Source of the DNA: Coix lacryma-jobi var. lacryma-jobi
Taxonomy: Eukaryota; Streptophyta; Magnoliopsida; Poales; Poaceae
Length of the DNA: 64,000 bases
Assembly (NCBI GenBank): GCA_009763385.1
Contig: CM019828.1
Coordinates: 19,496,822-19,560,821 of the forward strand
Direction of reading: 5' to 3'
Of the stretch, positions 45,560 to 56,474 are shown in pieces (position 1 is the first letter of the stretch; each line of letters begins with the position of its first letter). Made by a program: the position numbers and the translations under genes. Under the pieces are notes generated by a model. It had not been told where the DNA came from, did no database searches, and saw nothing but the letters and a program-made list of their open reading frames with translations.

Positions 45560-48500
45560 ACGCCCGGTGGGACACGAAAGCTCATCCAAGTGATTGATTC
45601 TCAAATTAATCCTTGGATGGATAACCCAATTGACGGAAACGAAGGGAAATTGGGACAAGGCTTCATGTCGGCTGATAAGTTAGAAGAAGTGAATATCGGT
45701 AGTGAAGCTGAAGCGAGACCGATATATGTCAGCACCAATTTGGATCCAGAGTGTAGATTGAAATTGATAAATCTTTTGAAGGAGTTCAAAGATTGTTTTG
45801 CATGGGATTACACAGAGATGCCTGGATTAGATCGCTCCATTGTTGAACATCGGCTACCAATCAAACCCGGGTATCGTCCTTATAAGCAACCTCCTCGGAA
45901 GATTTTAAAGGAAGAGGTACTGGCCGATGTGAAAAAAGAAATTGAGAGGTTATTGAAAGCGGATTTCATTCGACCATGCAGATATGCAGATTGGATTTCG
46001 AATATAGTTCCAGTGTATAAGAAGAATGGAAAGATGACGGTCTGCATTGACTTCAGAGATCTCAATAGAGCTACTCCAATGGATAGTTACCCGATGCCGG
46101 TTGCCGAATTGCTTGTTGACGCAGTGGCTGGGTACGAGGTCATCAGCTTCATGGACGGTAACGGTGGTTACAACCAAATCTTTATGGCAATAGAAGACAT
46201 TTCGAAGACAGCTTTTAGGTGTCCTGGTCATATTGGTCTGTTTGAATGGGTTGCTATGACGTTCGGTTTGAAGAATGCCGGTGCAACTTATCAAAGAGCT
46301 ATGAATTACATATTCCATGAGTTGATCGATAAAATTGTAGAAGTTTATATTGATGATGTAGTCGTGAAGTCCAGAAATCATGTGGGGCATTTAATTGATT
46401 TGAGGAAGACTCTAGAGTGCACAAGGAAGCATGGTTTAAGGATGAATCCAAACAAATGCGCCTTTAGAGTTTCAGCAGGAGAGTTTTTGGGGTTTCTGAT
46501 CCACAGGGGAGGAATTGAAGTTGGAAAGAAAAGCATGGAGGCAATAAATAAAGTCGTCCCTCCAACCAACCTCACAGAGTTGCAATCATTGTTGGGCAAG
46601 ATCAACTTTGTAAGGAGGTTCATATCTGGCTTATCAGAAAGGGTCTTGCCTTTTTCCCCGTTGCTGAAACTCAAGAAAGAGCAAAAATTCGTGTGGGGTG
46701 ACGTACAACAGAAGGCTTTTGATGAAATTAAAGAATATATGAAAGCACCACCGGTATTAATACCTCCTCAGTTTGATAAGCCTTTCAGATTGTACGTGGC
46801 AGCCGGTGGGCTAACGATAGGATCGACTCTTATGCAAGAATTTGGAGGGAAAGAAAGAGTAATAACCTACATTAGCCGAAAATTGTTAGACCCAGAGATG
46901 AGGTATTCGATTACAGAGTAGCTTTGTTTATGTGTGTATTACTCATGCACCAAGTTTAGTCATTACTTGTTAAATGCCGAATGCATATTAATTTCTGAAT
47001 TTGACGTAATAAAACACATGTTGTCAATGCCTATTCTAAACGGAAGAATCGACAAGTGGATTTTGGCGTTATCAGAGTTTGATTTAAGATACGAATCGGC
47101 AAAGGCAGTAAAAGGTCAAGTTATTGCCGATTTCGTTACTCATCATCGTGATCCGTCTGCTAATATGGTAAATATTGCACCTTGGACTTTGTTTTTCGAT
47201 GGTTCATCTTGCAGCAAAGGTGGTGGTGTTGGTATTTTCTTGATTTCTCCACGAGGATTAACTTTCAAATATGCTATCCCCATTGAGTTTTATGTTACCA
47301 ACAACCAAGCAGAATATGAAGCCTTGCTCAGAGGACTTCGGCTTCTTGTGGAAATAAAAGCTATTGCTGTCGAAATCTTCGGGGATTCTGAGTTGGTCAT
47401 CAACCAGTTGATTGGTCAATATGAATGCAAAAATGACATATTTAGAGAGTATTACGAAGAATGTCAGGAGCTTTTGAAGTGTTTCCAGATAGCAACTTTG
47501 CATCATATCCCTAGGAGGCATAATGAAGAGGCGAATAAATTAGCTCAAGTTGCTTCAGGATATCAGGAAGATCAAGAAGTTCTTTCTGTGGATGAAGGCT
47601 GTATGGCTGATGATTGGAGAAGAGAAATTACCGATTATTTGAGAAATCCATCGCAAAAGGTTTCTCGGAAGCTCAGATATAAAGCCATTAAATTTACACT
47701 TCTTGATGGCCAGTTGTACTAGAAGTCCATAGATGGAGTGCTCTTGAAATGCCTAAGTCAAGAGGAAGCTAGGAAACTAATGTACGAAGTACATGAAGGG
47801 TTATGTGGCGCGCATCAATCGGCCTATCGAATGAAGTGGATAATGAGAAGGACCGGTTATTTTTGGCCGACTATGCTCGAAGACGGTTTCGAATATTATA
47901 AAGGGTGTCAAGATTGTCAGAGATTCGGAAATGTTCAAAGAGTTCCTGCATCGGCTATGAATCCAATTATCAAACTGTGGCCGTTTAGAGGATGGGCTAT
48001 AGATTTGATTGGTTAGATTCATCCTCCTTCTAGTAAAGGACACAGGTTCATACTGTTGGCTACAGATTACTTTACCAAGTGGGTCGAAGCTGTGCCTTTG
48101 AAGAATGTTACATCAGAAAACATGATTAATTTCGTCAAGGAGCATATAGTTCATAGATTCGGGATCCCTCAAACTATAACTACGGATCAGGGGACCCAGT
48201 TTACATCATCCGAATTTTGTGATTTTGCTGAAGAAATGGGGATTAAGCTGTGTAATTCTTCTCCTTATTATGCACAAGCCAATGGTCAAGCCGAAGCATC
48301 CAATAAGATCATGATTAAGATTATCCAGAAGAAGATCGATGAGAAACCGAAAAAGTGGCATTCGGTCTCAAGTGAAGCGTTGTGGGCTTACCGAATGGCA
48401 TGTCATGGGTCTACTCAAGTATCTCCTTACGAGTTGGTTTATGGACATTGTGCTGTGTTACCTTGGGAGTTACAATCGAGTTTGAGACGAGTTACATTGC

Positions 48501-48874
48501 AGAGTGAATTAAAGAAGGAAGATTATGAGAGTTTAATGATGAACGAACTAGAGGATCTGCACCTAATTCGTCTCAAGGCATTGGAGAATATAGAGAAGAA
48601 CAAATTACGTGTTGCCAGGTATTACAATAAGAAGGTCAAGGAAAAATGCTTTGAAGAGGGGGATTTGGTTTGGAAGGTTGTATTGCCAATTGGAATGAAA
48701 GATAAAGCATTTGGTAAATGGTCTCCAAATTGGGAAGGTCCTTTTTAGATAGTAAGACATGTGCCTGGCAACGCATATATTTTGAAGACCTTGCTGGGGG
48801 AAGAGTTTTCTAGAGCTATTAATGAGAGATTTCTTAAAAAGTTTCATCCCAGTATGGAAGTCAGTACATAAAAA
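45560..48874 (+). pseudogene. Gypsy-2 pol: RT, RNase H, integrase
   Basis: One consistent product with stops at 46919-46921, 47720-47722, 48014-48016 and 48746-48748. The RT block has YKKNGKMTVCIDFRDLN, FGLKNAGATYQRAMN and the intact active site YIDD (about 46348). A connection domain is followed by an archaeal-type second RNase H (LFFDGSSCSKGGGVG, NNQAEYEALLRGL). Integrase has an HHCC finger (HEGLCGAH.., CQDCQ), a DDE core (AIDLIG, TTDQGTQF, GQAEASNK) and a GPF-type C-terminus. The extra RNase H domain is typical of Tat elements. The frame upstream of about 45560 is LTR read-through. Confidence 0.9.
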
Positions 48875-49108
48875 TCTTATGCGATGGGTTAGCCGATGAG
48901 AAGCATCGCCTTTAGTAAAAAAAATATTTGAACAGCCGACATGACATGTGTTGCCTTTAGAGCAAAAATGTCAGTCTAACCGAATGAAGATGGTGTCATA
49001 CGAGGGTTTTTGCGTTTAGGAATTTAGAAAAACTGCAGACAAGTACTTCACAGAAATAGATGTTTCGCGGGAGAGAGCAGTTTATTTACAGGCATCCATA
49101 AGTACAAA
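48875..49108. other. Short spacer between pol and antisense gene B
   Basis: Non-coding spacer containing the convergent 3' ends of pol (plus) and antisense gene B (minus). Confidence 0.6.
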
Positions 49109-49947
49109 TTACTCATCAAACAGCTTGTTTAAGACAGATTGAGCATCAGAAGCCTGAGCAAGCACAGTCGCATGGTCTTCGTAATTTTCCAGAAGGTCTT
49201 CGACATCCTCTGGAGGCTCCCCACCAAGGAAGCCAGTCGGCATGGCAAAAAAGTCCTCGCGTGTCTGAGTGGACATCGCCGCCAGTCCCAAGGCAACCCC
49301 ATGGTGTACGCCGTGAATGGCAACTTGATCGACACGGCCGTCCGCATCATCAAGGCGTGCCTCCACGGTTTCCCCCTGGGCGTTCACCTTGCCGACCACC
49401 CTAGTTCCCGCAATCTTCAGGCGCTCGACCTCTGCAGATAATGCTGGACAGGAAAGAGAATATATTAGGCGAGTGAATCCAATTAGAAAAGGGGAAATCG
49501 AGCGGAGATTTCATTGACCTGAGATTGCATCACATAATTGTTTTCGCTGATCCTCCCAGTCAAGCTGGTCAATGCCGTATTGCTTGGAGATTTCGCTCAG
49601 TTTCTCTCGGGCTTTGTCCCTTTCCTCCTTAAAACGGCAGGCGTCGCGGTGGCTCCACCAGTCGGAGTAGAAGGGGTCCGATGAAGAGTCCGAGGAGTTG
49701 AGGGAGCTGGAAGATCCGGATGATGGAGTTCCGGGTCGGGGGAGAAGATGGCCTTGACTGCTGGAGATGGGTCTTACCCTAGAAAGTAAAAGGAGAGTCA
49801 AAATCGAAACAATGGATGAACAGGGAAATAGAGATTGCAAGGGGGCAGGATGACCGATTCTTACCCATGGCGCCGGCGTTGCGGTACTCGGCTGCCCTCC
49901 GCTTCTCCTTCAGCGGGTCGCTTGCCGCGGTCGTCGCCGTTCGCCAT
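49109..49947 (-). CDS. Antisense accessory gene B in Gypsy-2 (three exons)
   Basis: Exons by GT..AG fit: 49865-49947, 49519-49778, 49109-49443; 678 bp, 225 residues, no internal stop. It starts MANGDDRGKRPAEGEAEGSR, a short basic/acidic leader. A Ser/Pro-rich stretch (SSSLNSSDSSSDPFYSDWW) comes next, then a Lys/Glu-rich helix (EERDKAREKLSEISK) and a second helical segment (LSAEVERLK), probably a coiled coil. It ends LNKLFDE. No known catalytic domain is recognised. It runs opposite to the retrotransposon and has a TATA-like box about 105 bp upstream. Position and orientation match antisense ORFs of Grande-like elements. Function unknown. All junctions keep frame, which supports a real spliced gene. 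Confidence 0.68.
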
Positions 49948-50052
49948 TGCTGCAGGACTGGGGTTTTCTTCTCGTTTGAGCCAACAAGGGGAAGTAAAGA
50001 AACGGGGGCAAAGATGCGCAACTGCAAGTGCTAATCGAGGTTGTAGAGAGAG

Positions 50053-50063
50053 TTTATTTATAA
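50053..50063 (-). promoter_or_regulatory. TATA-like box of antisense gene B
   Basis: The minus strand reads ttataaataaa at 50063-50053, about 105 bp upstream of the ATG at 49947 and followed by a CT-rich leader (ctctctctacaacc), a typical plant core-promoter layout. Confidence 0.55.
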
Positions 50064-50374
50064 GCCGGGAAAAGAGTCGTGGCGAAGTCTACGGAGTAGT
50101 GGAGTAAGAATGCCAAGCGACAGAGTAGGGTTTTCCTTTCGGCTGAGCCGTTTTTATTGGGCCGAGCTCGGCTAAGTCGAACGCCACTCAGTTATTTTTT
50201 TTAAGTAAAAGTTCATTCGTCTATCAGAAAATGAAGACAATCGGCTATATCTTATCAAAGGAAAATTAAGGGAGAGAGGCCAATTGCATTCTCAGACGAA
50301 TGGAAGCATAAAAGTATCAAGATAGTTTTACAAAGACGAAGTATGCTACGATTGGTTTGTTACAAGATCAATGT
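50064..50374. other. Spacer between antisense genes A and B
   Basis: Contains the presumed promoter of gene B and the 3' flank of gene A. No open frame of note. Confidence 0.5.
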
Positions 50375-53300
50375 TTACTCATTCAAAAGCTGATTGATTG
50401 TCTTTATGGCCTCGGCTCTGATGTGGCTGACAGTATCAAGCACTTTTTGATCTTCATCTTCAGATTTTTTGTTTTTGGATAATTTAGCTTTGATTTGTTG
50501 ATCTTCTTTGAGAGCCGAAGTTATCTTCAACGAGGCTGCTTCTATGTCCTTTGGCAGATCAGCCATATGAGCCCTGTGAGATTGAATTTTAGTATTCAGA
50601 TTGGCTAGCTGAGCTTTTAACTTGCTCTTGTCTTCCTCCATGACTTTTAGTTCAGATTCCAAAATTGCCAGAGAATTTTTTGCGATTTGAATATTGGAAT
50701 GCAAATCTTTAAGTTCTAGCTTCTTTGAAGACCTATCATTCTGCAAGGCAGCCTTGGATGATATGTTTTTAGTTGCTCTCCTTACCAATCCAACAAAGTT
50801 GTCGAGGCAAGCTGCAGATTCCAAGTGGATCAGAAGAGCAGAAGGAATATCTTCATCAATAAGCTCAAGAATATCTCTTATCTGATTTGCATCTTGAACC
50901 AGATTGACGATGTCCTTCTTCAACAGAGTGATTACTTCCCTCAGCCGAGCTTGGTTTTCTATTGATAAAGTAAGTCGAGAAGTATTTTCTTCACCTTTCT
51001 TGGTGATATAATCTTCAGCAGGGAAAGAATAACTCGCGGTCGGCTCTTTAGTATTTTTCTGGGGAAAGAGAAAAGCGTTAGCCGACTAAGTGTATTTGGT
51101 GAAAGTGATATAATTCAGAGACAAGACTTTGCCTGCTGAGCTGATTGGTCGTCAGAGGACGCTGCGCCTTGACCTGCTCGAGGACTTTGTCGAGTGTTCT
51201 GAAGAGGTGGGCTTGGAGTATGATCAAGAGATGGCTCTGCTTCCAGTTCTTTTAAAATTCCGTCTGTTTCAAATAGTGGCATAAGCATGTAGCAACAGAA
51301 GGAAGGATAACCGAGCGCGTTACCTATGGTTTCGTCGGCCTCTTTATTTTTTGAACCTTCAGGAGTCTTTGGATCTTTAGTTTCATCTTGGATCCTTTTT
51401 GAAGATGCTTCAGGAGATGGTTTTGCAGTTGCTGAAGTATTACCTGTTTTAGAGATTTTGACCTGTTGCTGCCACAAGTGATGAAATATAGATTTAATCA
51501 GATTTATTGCCAAATAAAGTTGCTTAGCACGAAATGGGAGATTCATACCTTAGGAGACAGTTTGGCCCTTTTGGTCCTTGGTTTCTTGGACAAAGAGACA
51601 TTCTCAAATGCCTTTCTTTTGCTCTCTCCTCCTGAAGGCATAATAGTTGAAGTTGCAGGGGTCTTCATGAAGTTGTTCAAGCTTGGAGCATTGAAACCGA
51701 GAGCAGGATTGGGTCCAGCCAGGTAATACTGGATCACTCTGGCAGGGGGTGTAGGCTCAGGATCCTGTGTATGGCCGAGTGTTAGAAAAGGATTGGATTC
51801 AAGAATGGAAAATAATAAGTGTAATGAAATTACCTCACTGTCAGAAGCAAAGTCAGGTTGCAAGTTTTGACACAAGGGGTGAACTGGCACATTGAAGAGA
51901 TGAGCGTGCCACTCTTCCCACCAGGAAGTGAAGAAAGGATGAGTGATGTCTACTATCCCAAATGGAGATGGTTCATATGTTGGCAGCTCTCATCCTAATT
52001 CAAAGACTTTTTTAGCCGCTATCCCCTCTGTAATTACTTCTCTGGGTCGTATTACTGTTGAGAAGAAAAGTCTAGGGGGCAATTGACCACATCCTAATTG
52101 TCTGGCCACCATGTTTGGGTAATAGAACTCGTAGGTGGACTACACCAATCTTCCATGATGAAATTCGGCTGGCAGAACACAGGGTTTGATGAAAGAATTG
52201 AAGATGTCAATAGATGTTTTGTCTGCACAGCCAGATTCGTAGTTAAACTTACAGAGAAGAGTCAGATTTTCATTCTCTCTATAAGGAAGCCAAAGTACAT
52301 TGCCAAAGCCTTTGAAGAATAGCTTGAAGAGATGACCAATGTCCATATCGATGCTGATAGATGATGCTGCTTCTCCATAAGTTTGACAGGCTTTGACTCT
52401 TGCTATTTTGCCTTCGGCATAATTAATTGAAGGGAAACTCAGGTTGAGAAGGCTCACAGAAATTATCTGATGCATATATAGTTGGAGCTACATCTGAACC
52501 AACCACCAGGGACCATTCACATAAGAAATTTCTCTACCAGTGTGCATCTAGAGAGTGATCTGATGCATCATATGGTAGACAGATCCCAAGAGGTATTTAC
52601 CTAGTGGAATTTGAGTGCCTGCAGATAAGTCTTCAGCCATCACCATATGGTTCAGAGTGGGTTCATTGGATTTTCCACAGAAGATGAATCTACATAGCCA
52701 CATATTCATGAAGGCTTTCAGCTCTTTATCAGAGACAGTATTGGATGACTCCATATAAGTCTGAATATATTTGGCCCATCCACATCCAGAGCTGACGACT
52801 CTCTGATTACTTTTATTCTTGTATTTGTAAGGATATACTGGTAATGTTACATTCAGACCAGCCATCATAAAGATGTCAGCTAAGGTAATAGTCATCATAC
52901 CATGGCCGAAGATGAAAGCATTGATGGCGTTAGACCAAAAATGGGAGGCTGCTATCAGAAGAGGGTCGTTTCTGGGTGTTTCTGACAAAGATAACTCCAG
53001 ACAATGGCCAATGTCTTGATTTTCCCAGTGACTGATGCTTTTTTCGAACATCCTCCGGTACCAATTTCGCCATCCAGCAATTGGGGGAAAAGGCCAGTTC
53101 TTGAAAGTGTTCGGCCATTGGTTCGACGGAGTAATTCCGGATTTGAAAGGAATTCTTTGGGTTTTCTTCTCAATAATCTCCATTGGGTCGGGATTTCCCA
53201 TTGGACCAAGAAGATAGGAATCAGGATTGGCGGCGTAAGGAATCAAAATTTGGTCCTTGTATTCCTTCAGAAAATAATGAATTAAAGGAGAAAGTGAATC

Positions 53301-53383
53301 GAAAGGGGACGGAACCAGCGAGAAATTGCTGAATATATGAGGATGATGAAGTTTACCTCTGGGATCTTGTTTTGGGTCGCCAT
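50375..53383 (-). pseudogene. Antisense accessory gene A in Gypsy-2: plant-mobile-domain-like plus coiled coil (six exons)
   Basis: Exon fit on minus: 53357-53383, 51834-53264, 51549-51764, 51324-51468, 51133-51263, 50375-51058; all joins keep frame and total 878 codons. Exon 1 encodes MATQNKIPE. Exon 2 holds the mobile-domain-like region: WRNWYRRMFEKS, then HFWSNAINAFIFGHGMMTIT, DIFMMAGL, and later YPNMVARQLGCGQLPP. Middle exons are Pro/Ser-rich with a basic, nuclear-signal-like KKPRTKRAKL. The last exon is a long coiled coil ending INQLLNE. Four nonsense codons break exon 2 (52548, 52488, 52140, 51990), so this copy is decayed. The intron before the last exon has a GC donor. Plant mobile domains occur in MAIN/MAIL nuclear proteins and in transposons. 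Confidence 0.68.
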
Positions 53384-53532
53384 CTGGGGATTCAAAGTGA
53401 AGTCGGTTGCACTGGAGTTTGAATTTCCTGAGCGGCGGCTACAGTGCCGAAGGATGAAAACCTAAAGAGGGAAAAGCTTGCAGGCAATTTCGAAATAAAA
53501 TTGGCTTTTTATCCCAAAATTGAGGGGGCATG
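53384..53532 (-). promoter_or_regulatory. Upstream region of antisense gene A and PPT of Gypsy-2
   Basis: The minus strand has a TATA-like ataaaaagcc at about 53507, 120 bp before the ATG of gene A. On plus, tgagggggcatg (53521-53532) abuts the 3' LTR and serves as the polypurine tract. The two functions share this 150-bp window. Confidence 0.5.
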
Positions 53533-55091
53533 TGTTAACACTGGAATTTTGCACGCATAAGAAGATGACAAGAGGGCCCAGTTGGCAGTAAGGAGAGCGT
53601 TCGACAGATATCTTGGCGGTCGGTTAATCCCCAAAGTTTCGGCAAATGCCTATACAATCGGACATCTTGCGAAGCAATGACTTCATTCGGGAAGCGAATA
53701 TGGCAGGTGGAATCGGCTCGTACGAGAGGAGCAAGGTGTTAGAGGACATCGAGGAAGAAATAGGAAAAAGGCTTGTATCTTTCTAGATTTTATTGTAAAT
53801 CGTAATCGTCTAGGATTCATATCTCGTCCAGGGTATAAATATAAACCCTCGACCATTGTAAAACTGTTCACAACCACATCAATACAAACCGGCCCCGTGC
53901 CATCTTCGAGTCCTTAGTCGTGTCATCGAGTTCTTCGAGAGGAATCATCGATCCGTCGACCTCCGTAAGTCCCGGCAACCTTGTGATCATGTCTAGTATC
54001 ATGCGGTGGATTTAGATATGATGCAAGTAGTCTCGTATGTTAAGCTTAGTATCGTGCAACGGATTTAAGCTTATGACGGCAAGTTTTTGCTTGTGCCTTG
54101 TATCGTGCGGCGGATTGAGTCATGAGTAAAAATAGTTATCGGCTCTATTATATTTGGCAGATCTTATAGATTCATTAAGTTATCATGTGTTACATGTTTT
54201 ATTTATTTAATTCTTGTAACACTCTTTTGCCCAATCTAGATTGATCTTTGTTCGGCCTTGTTTTTCACAAGTTTGCTTGTGCTCTTGCTAATCATAATAT
54301 CAGGGTGGCCGGATCAAAGTTCAATCCAGATTGTTACATGTCGCGGGTTCACGCATGTCATTTACGATTAGGCTCTGATAAAACTAGGTATCGTGCGGCA
54401 GATGCAGGTTTTAGATTAGTTTAACCATGCTTGTTTGTTTGTTCCTTCTTCATGGACCCCAATTCGGCCGGTTTGCCGATTTTGGTTATGCTTACACGAG
54501 TAATGAGTTTTTATAGATCTATTCAAATATATGCATGCTTTTAGCTTGTTATAATTAGATTGTATCATGCGGTGGATTAATCTAATTATAAGAAGTGGCG
54601 TAGACTCATAGCAAGTGGTATCATGCGGTGGATTAGCTTTGCTTGAGTTTATACCTGACGGGTTTATGAAGACTAAACGTGCGGCAGATTAGTTGGATTG
54701 GCCTATGCATGTGTTATTTGAGTAGATCTATTTTGGCAAGTTACCTGTTTACAACATCTCTAATCTGTTCGAGCATGTCTCCCTTTACATGTGTTTTTCG
54801 ACAGTTAATATACTTTACATACTCTGTTTTCATACTTGCCGAATGATTTTACAAACATGCTCTGACAGACAGCTTCTATAGCTGTGTGCCGTCGTGATTG
54901 GCTTTTAAAGCCATACATATGGAACTGTCTGGTCTCACCCAGCACGTTCCAGAGGTATTCTCACGTTTTTATCCCTTGTTGGTTTTCAGGTCAAACCGAC
55001 TGGCACGTCTCCGGAATCAACACACTCCGGGCATCCGATTGAAGCCAGCTTTTCGGCTTGCTGTGCACGAGGTGTCACGTTTTGTGTCAAC
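53533..55091 (+). repeat. Gypsy-2 3' LTR with reiterated motif
   Basis: 1559 bp, TGTTAACACTGG..GTGTCAACA. It contains about seven copies of tatcrtgcggyggatta between 53998 and 54690, and TATA box ggtataaatataaa at about 53834. It is followed by the duplication gttag. Confidence 0.9.
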
Positions 55092-55096
55092 AGTTA

Positions 55097-56292
55097 GCAT
55101 TGCAATTCAAGGATTGATACCTGCTATCAGAGAGAAAATCGGCTTCGGTTGTAACAACATGGCCGATTTAGCTAAAAAGGTGGCAAATATCGATGCTCAA
55201 AATCGGTACAATCAGGTCTTTAAGCCCAAGAAAGCCTACAATGCGGAGGGCCATTTCTTCTTGGAAGGTGAAAATAATAATTCCAAAGATGAAAGCGATG
55301 AAGAAGTGGCTGCTGTAGACTGGGTTTGGAAAAACAATGAATTCATGCCTTGGCCAAAAGTTAAAAGTACCGAAAAAGTTGTGAGATACAGCTTCGATAT
55401 CACTAAGGCCGACAAAATATTTGACTACTTACTAGAGAAGGGTCAGATCAAGTTGACTGGGAATCATACTATCCCATCGGCCGAGGAGCTTAAAAACAAA
55501 AGTTACTGCAAATTTCATAATACTGGTACCCATACTACTAATGATTACCGAGTTTTCAGAGATATGATACAGAGGGCAATCGTTAAAGGGAGGATTGGCT
55601 TGGAAAAGGCCAAAGGCATGGGCATCAACGACCATCCTTTCCCACAAAATATGGTAGCTCCAGCACCTCGAAGTGAAATCAGGGTGTTAACCTCTGATAG
55701 AGCCAGAACAGATGGGACAGTTGATCCAAAGAAGCAATTAACAGCTAGGGAGTATCAGGAGATGAAGGGGAAGAAAAGCAATGATCAACCTGAGACTTCA
55801 AAAGCTGGAGAAGCAAGAAGGCGTCCAACTGTCAGGATCCTGTTGAACAAATGGCAACATCAGAAGCAAAGGAGCCAAATACAAAAGGGAAGAGATGAAC
55901 AAGAATATCAAGTATGGCTCAGAGAAGAAGAGTATAGGAGGTCCCGGGAAGAAGGAAGACGCATCAGAGATGAAGAGAAGAATCATTGGGACTGTCCTTT
56001 CTTCAGGCATTGTTGGAATGAAGGCTTAAAACTTCCTACTCTTCGCAATTGTCCAGAATGCAGTGATCAATACCAAGAATATAGGCAGCCGAGAGACAAC
56101 CGCCAATCTGTACATGAGAGGTTGAGATTTGAAAATACAGATGGGAGCATAAAAAATGAAAATGTTCATAATCGGCTTGGAGCAAGATTAGCCGATCATG
56201 ATCATCCGTGGCAGGAAGGGCGATGGTGTCCTGATGACTTGACCAGGAGCCAGAAGCGACGGGTTCAGAGATTGAGGAACGATGAAGTCTAG
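55097..56292 (+). pseudogene. Gypsy-1 gag continuation and protease region
   Basis: The frame rejoins the first gag part across the gttag duplication (SEVV then SIAIQGLIPAI). It holds a nucleocapsid-like region with a CKFHNTGTHTTNDY motif, a long charged Arg/Glu/Gln stretch (EEEYRRSREEGRRIRDEE) and CPECSDQYQ. It stops at 56290-56292, after which a related frame continues (SSANIATLFILPAKF) towards pol. A recognisable protease Asp motif was not found. Confidence 0.82.
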
Positions 56293-56474
56293 GAAAAGAA
56301 ATCCAAAGTCTGGCAATTAAAGCAAATAGCCGATAAAAATGAGTCATCGGCTAACATCGCCACTCTATTCATACTGCCTGCTAAGTTTAGATCCTCAGAT
56401 TTTGAAGGAGACTTTCTCAAAACAATTGACGAGAGTCAACAGCCGATCCAAGCAGTCGTCTTTAAAAAATATAT

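Larger units (their letters stand above)
44456..55091 (+). mobile_element. Gypsy-2: gag-less Tat-type Gypsy with antisense genes, nested in Gypsy-1
   Basis: LTRs 44456-45548 and 53533-55091, target duplication gttag (44451-44455 and 55092-55096), PBS-like tggcacgcccggtgggac after the 5' LTR and a PPT before the 3' LTR. The coding part goes straight from leader to RT, so gag and protease are missing. RT, RNase H and integrase are present but hold four nonsense codons. Between integrase and the 3' LTR lie about 4.6 kb with two genes on the opposite strand. Tat elements such as maize Grande are known to carry an antisense ORF in this position. Confidence 0.9.

Noticed and set aside
45347..45600. 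Frame from LTR (MAFKA..) reading into Gypsy-2 pol as an N-terminal extension
   Set aside because: The same peptide is encoded in the other LTR at 54898 and is LTR/leader read-through, not part of pol.
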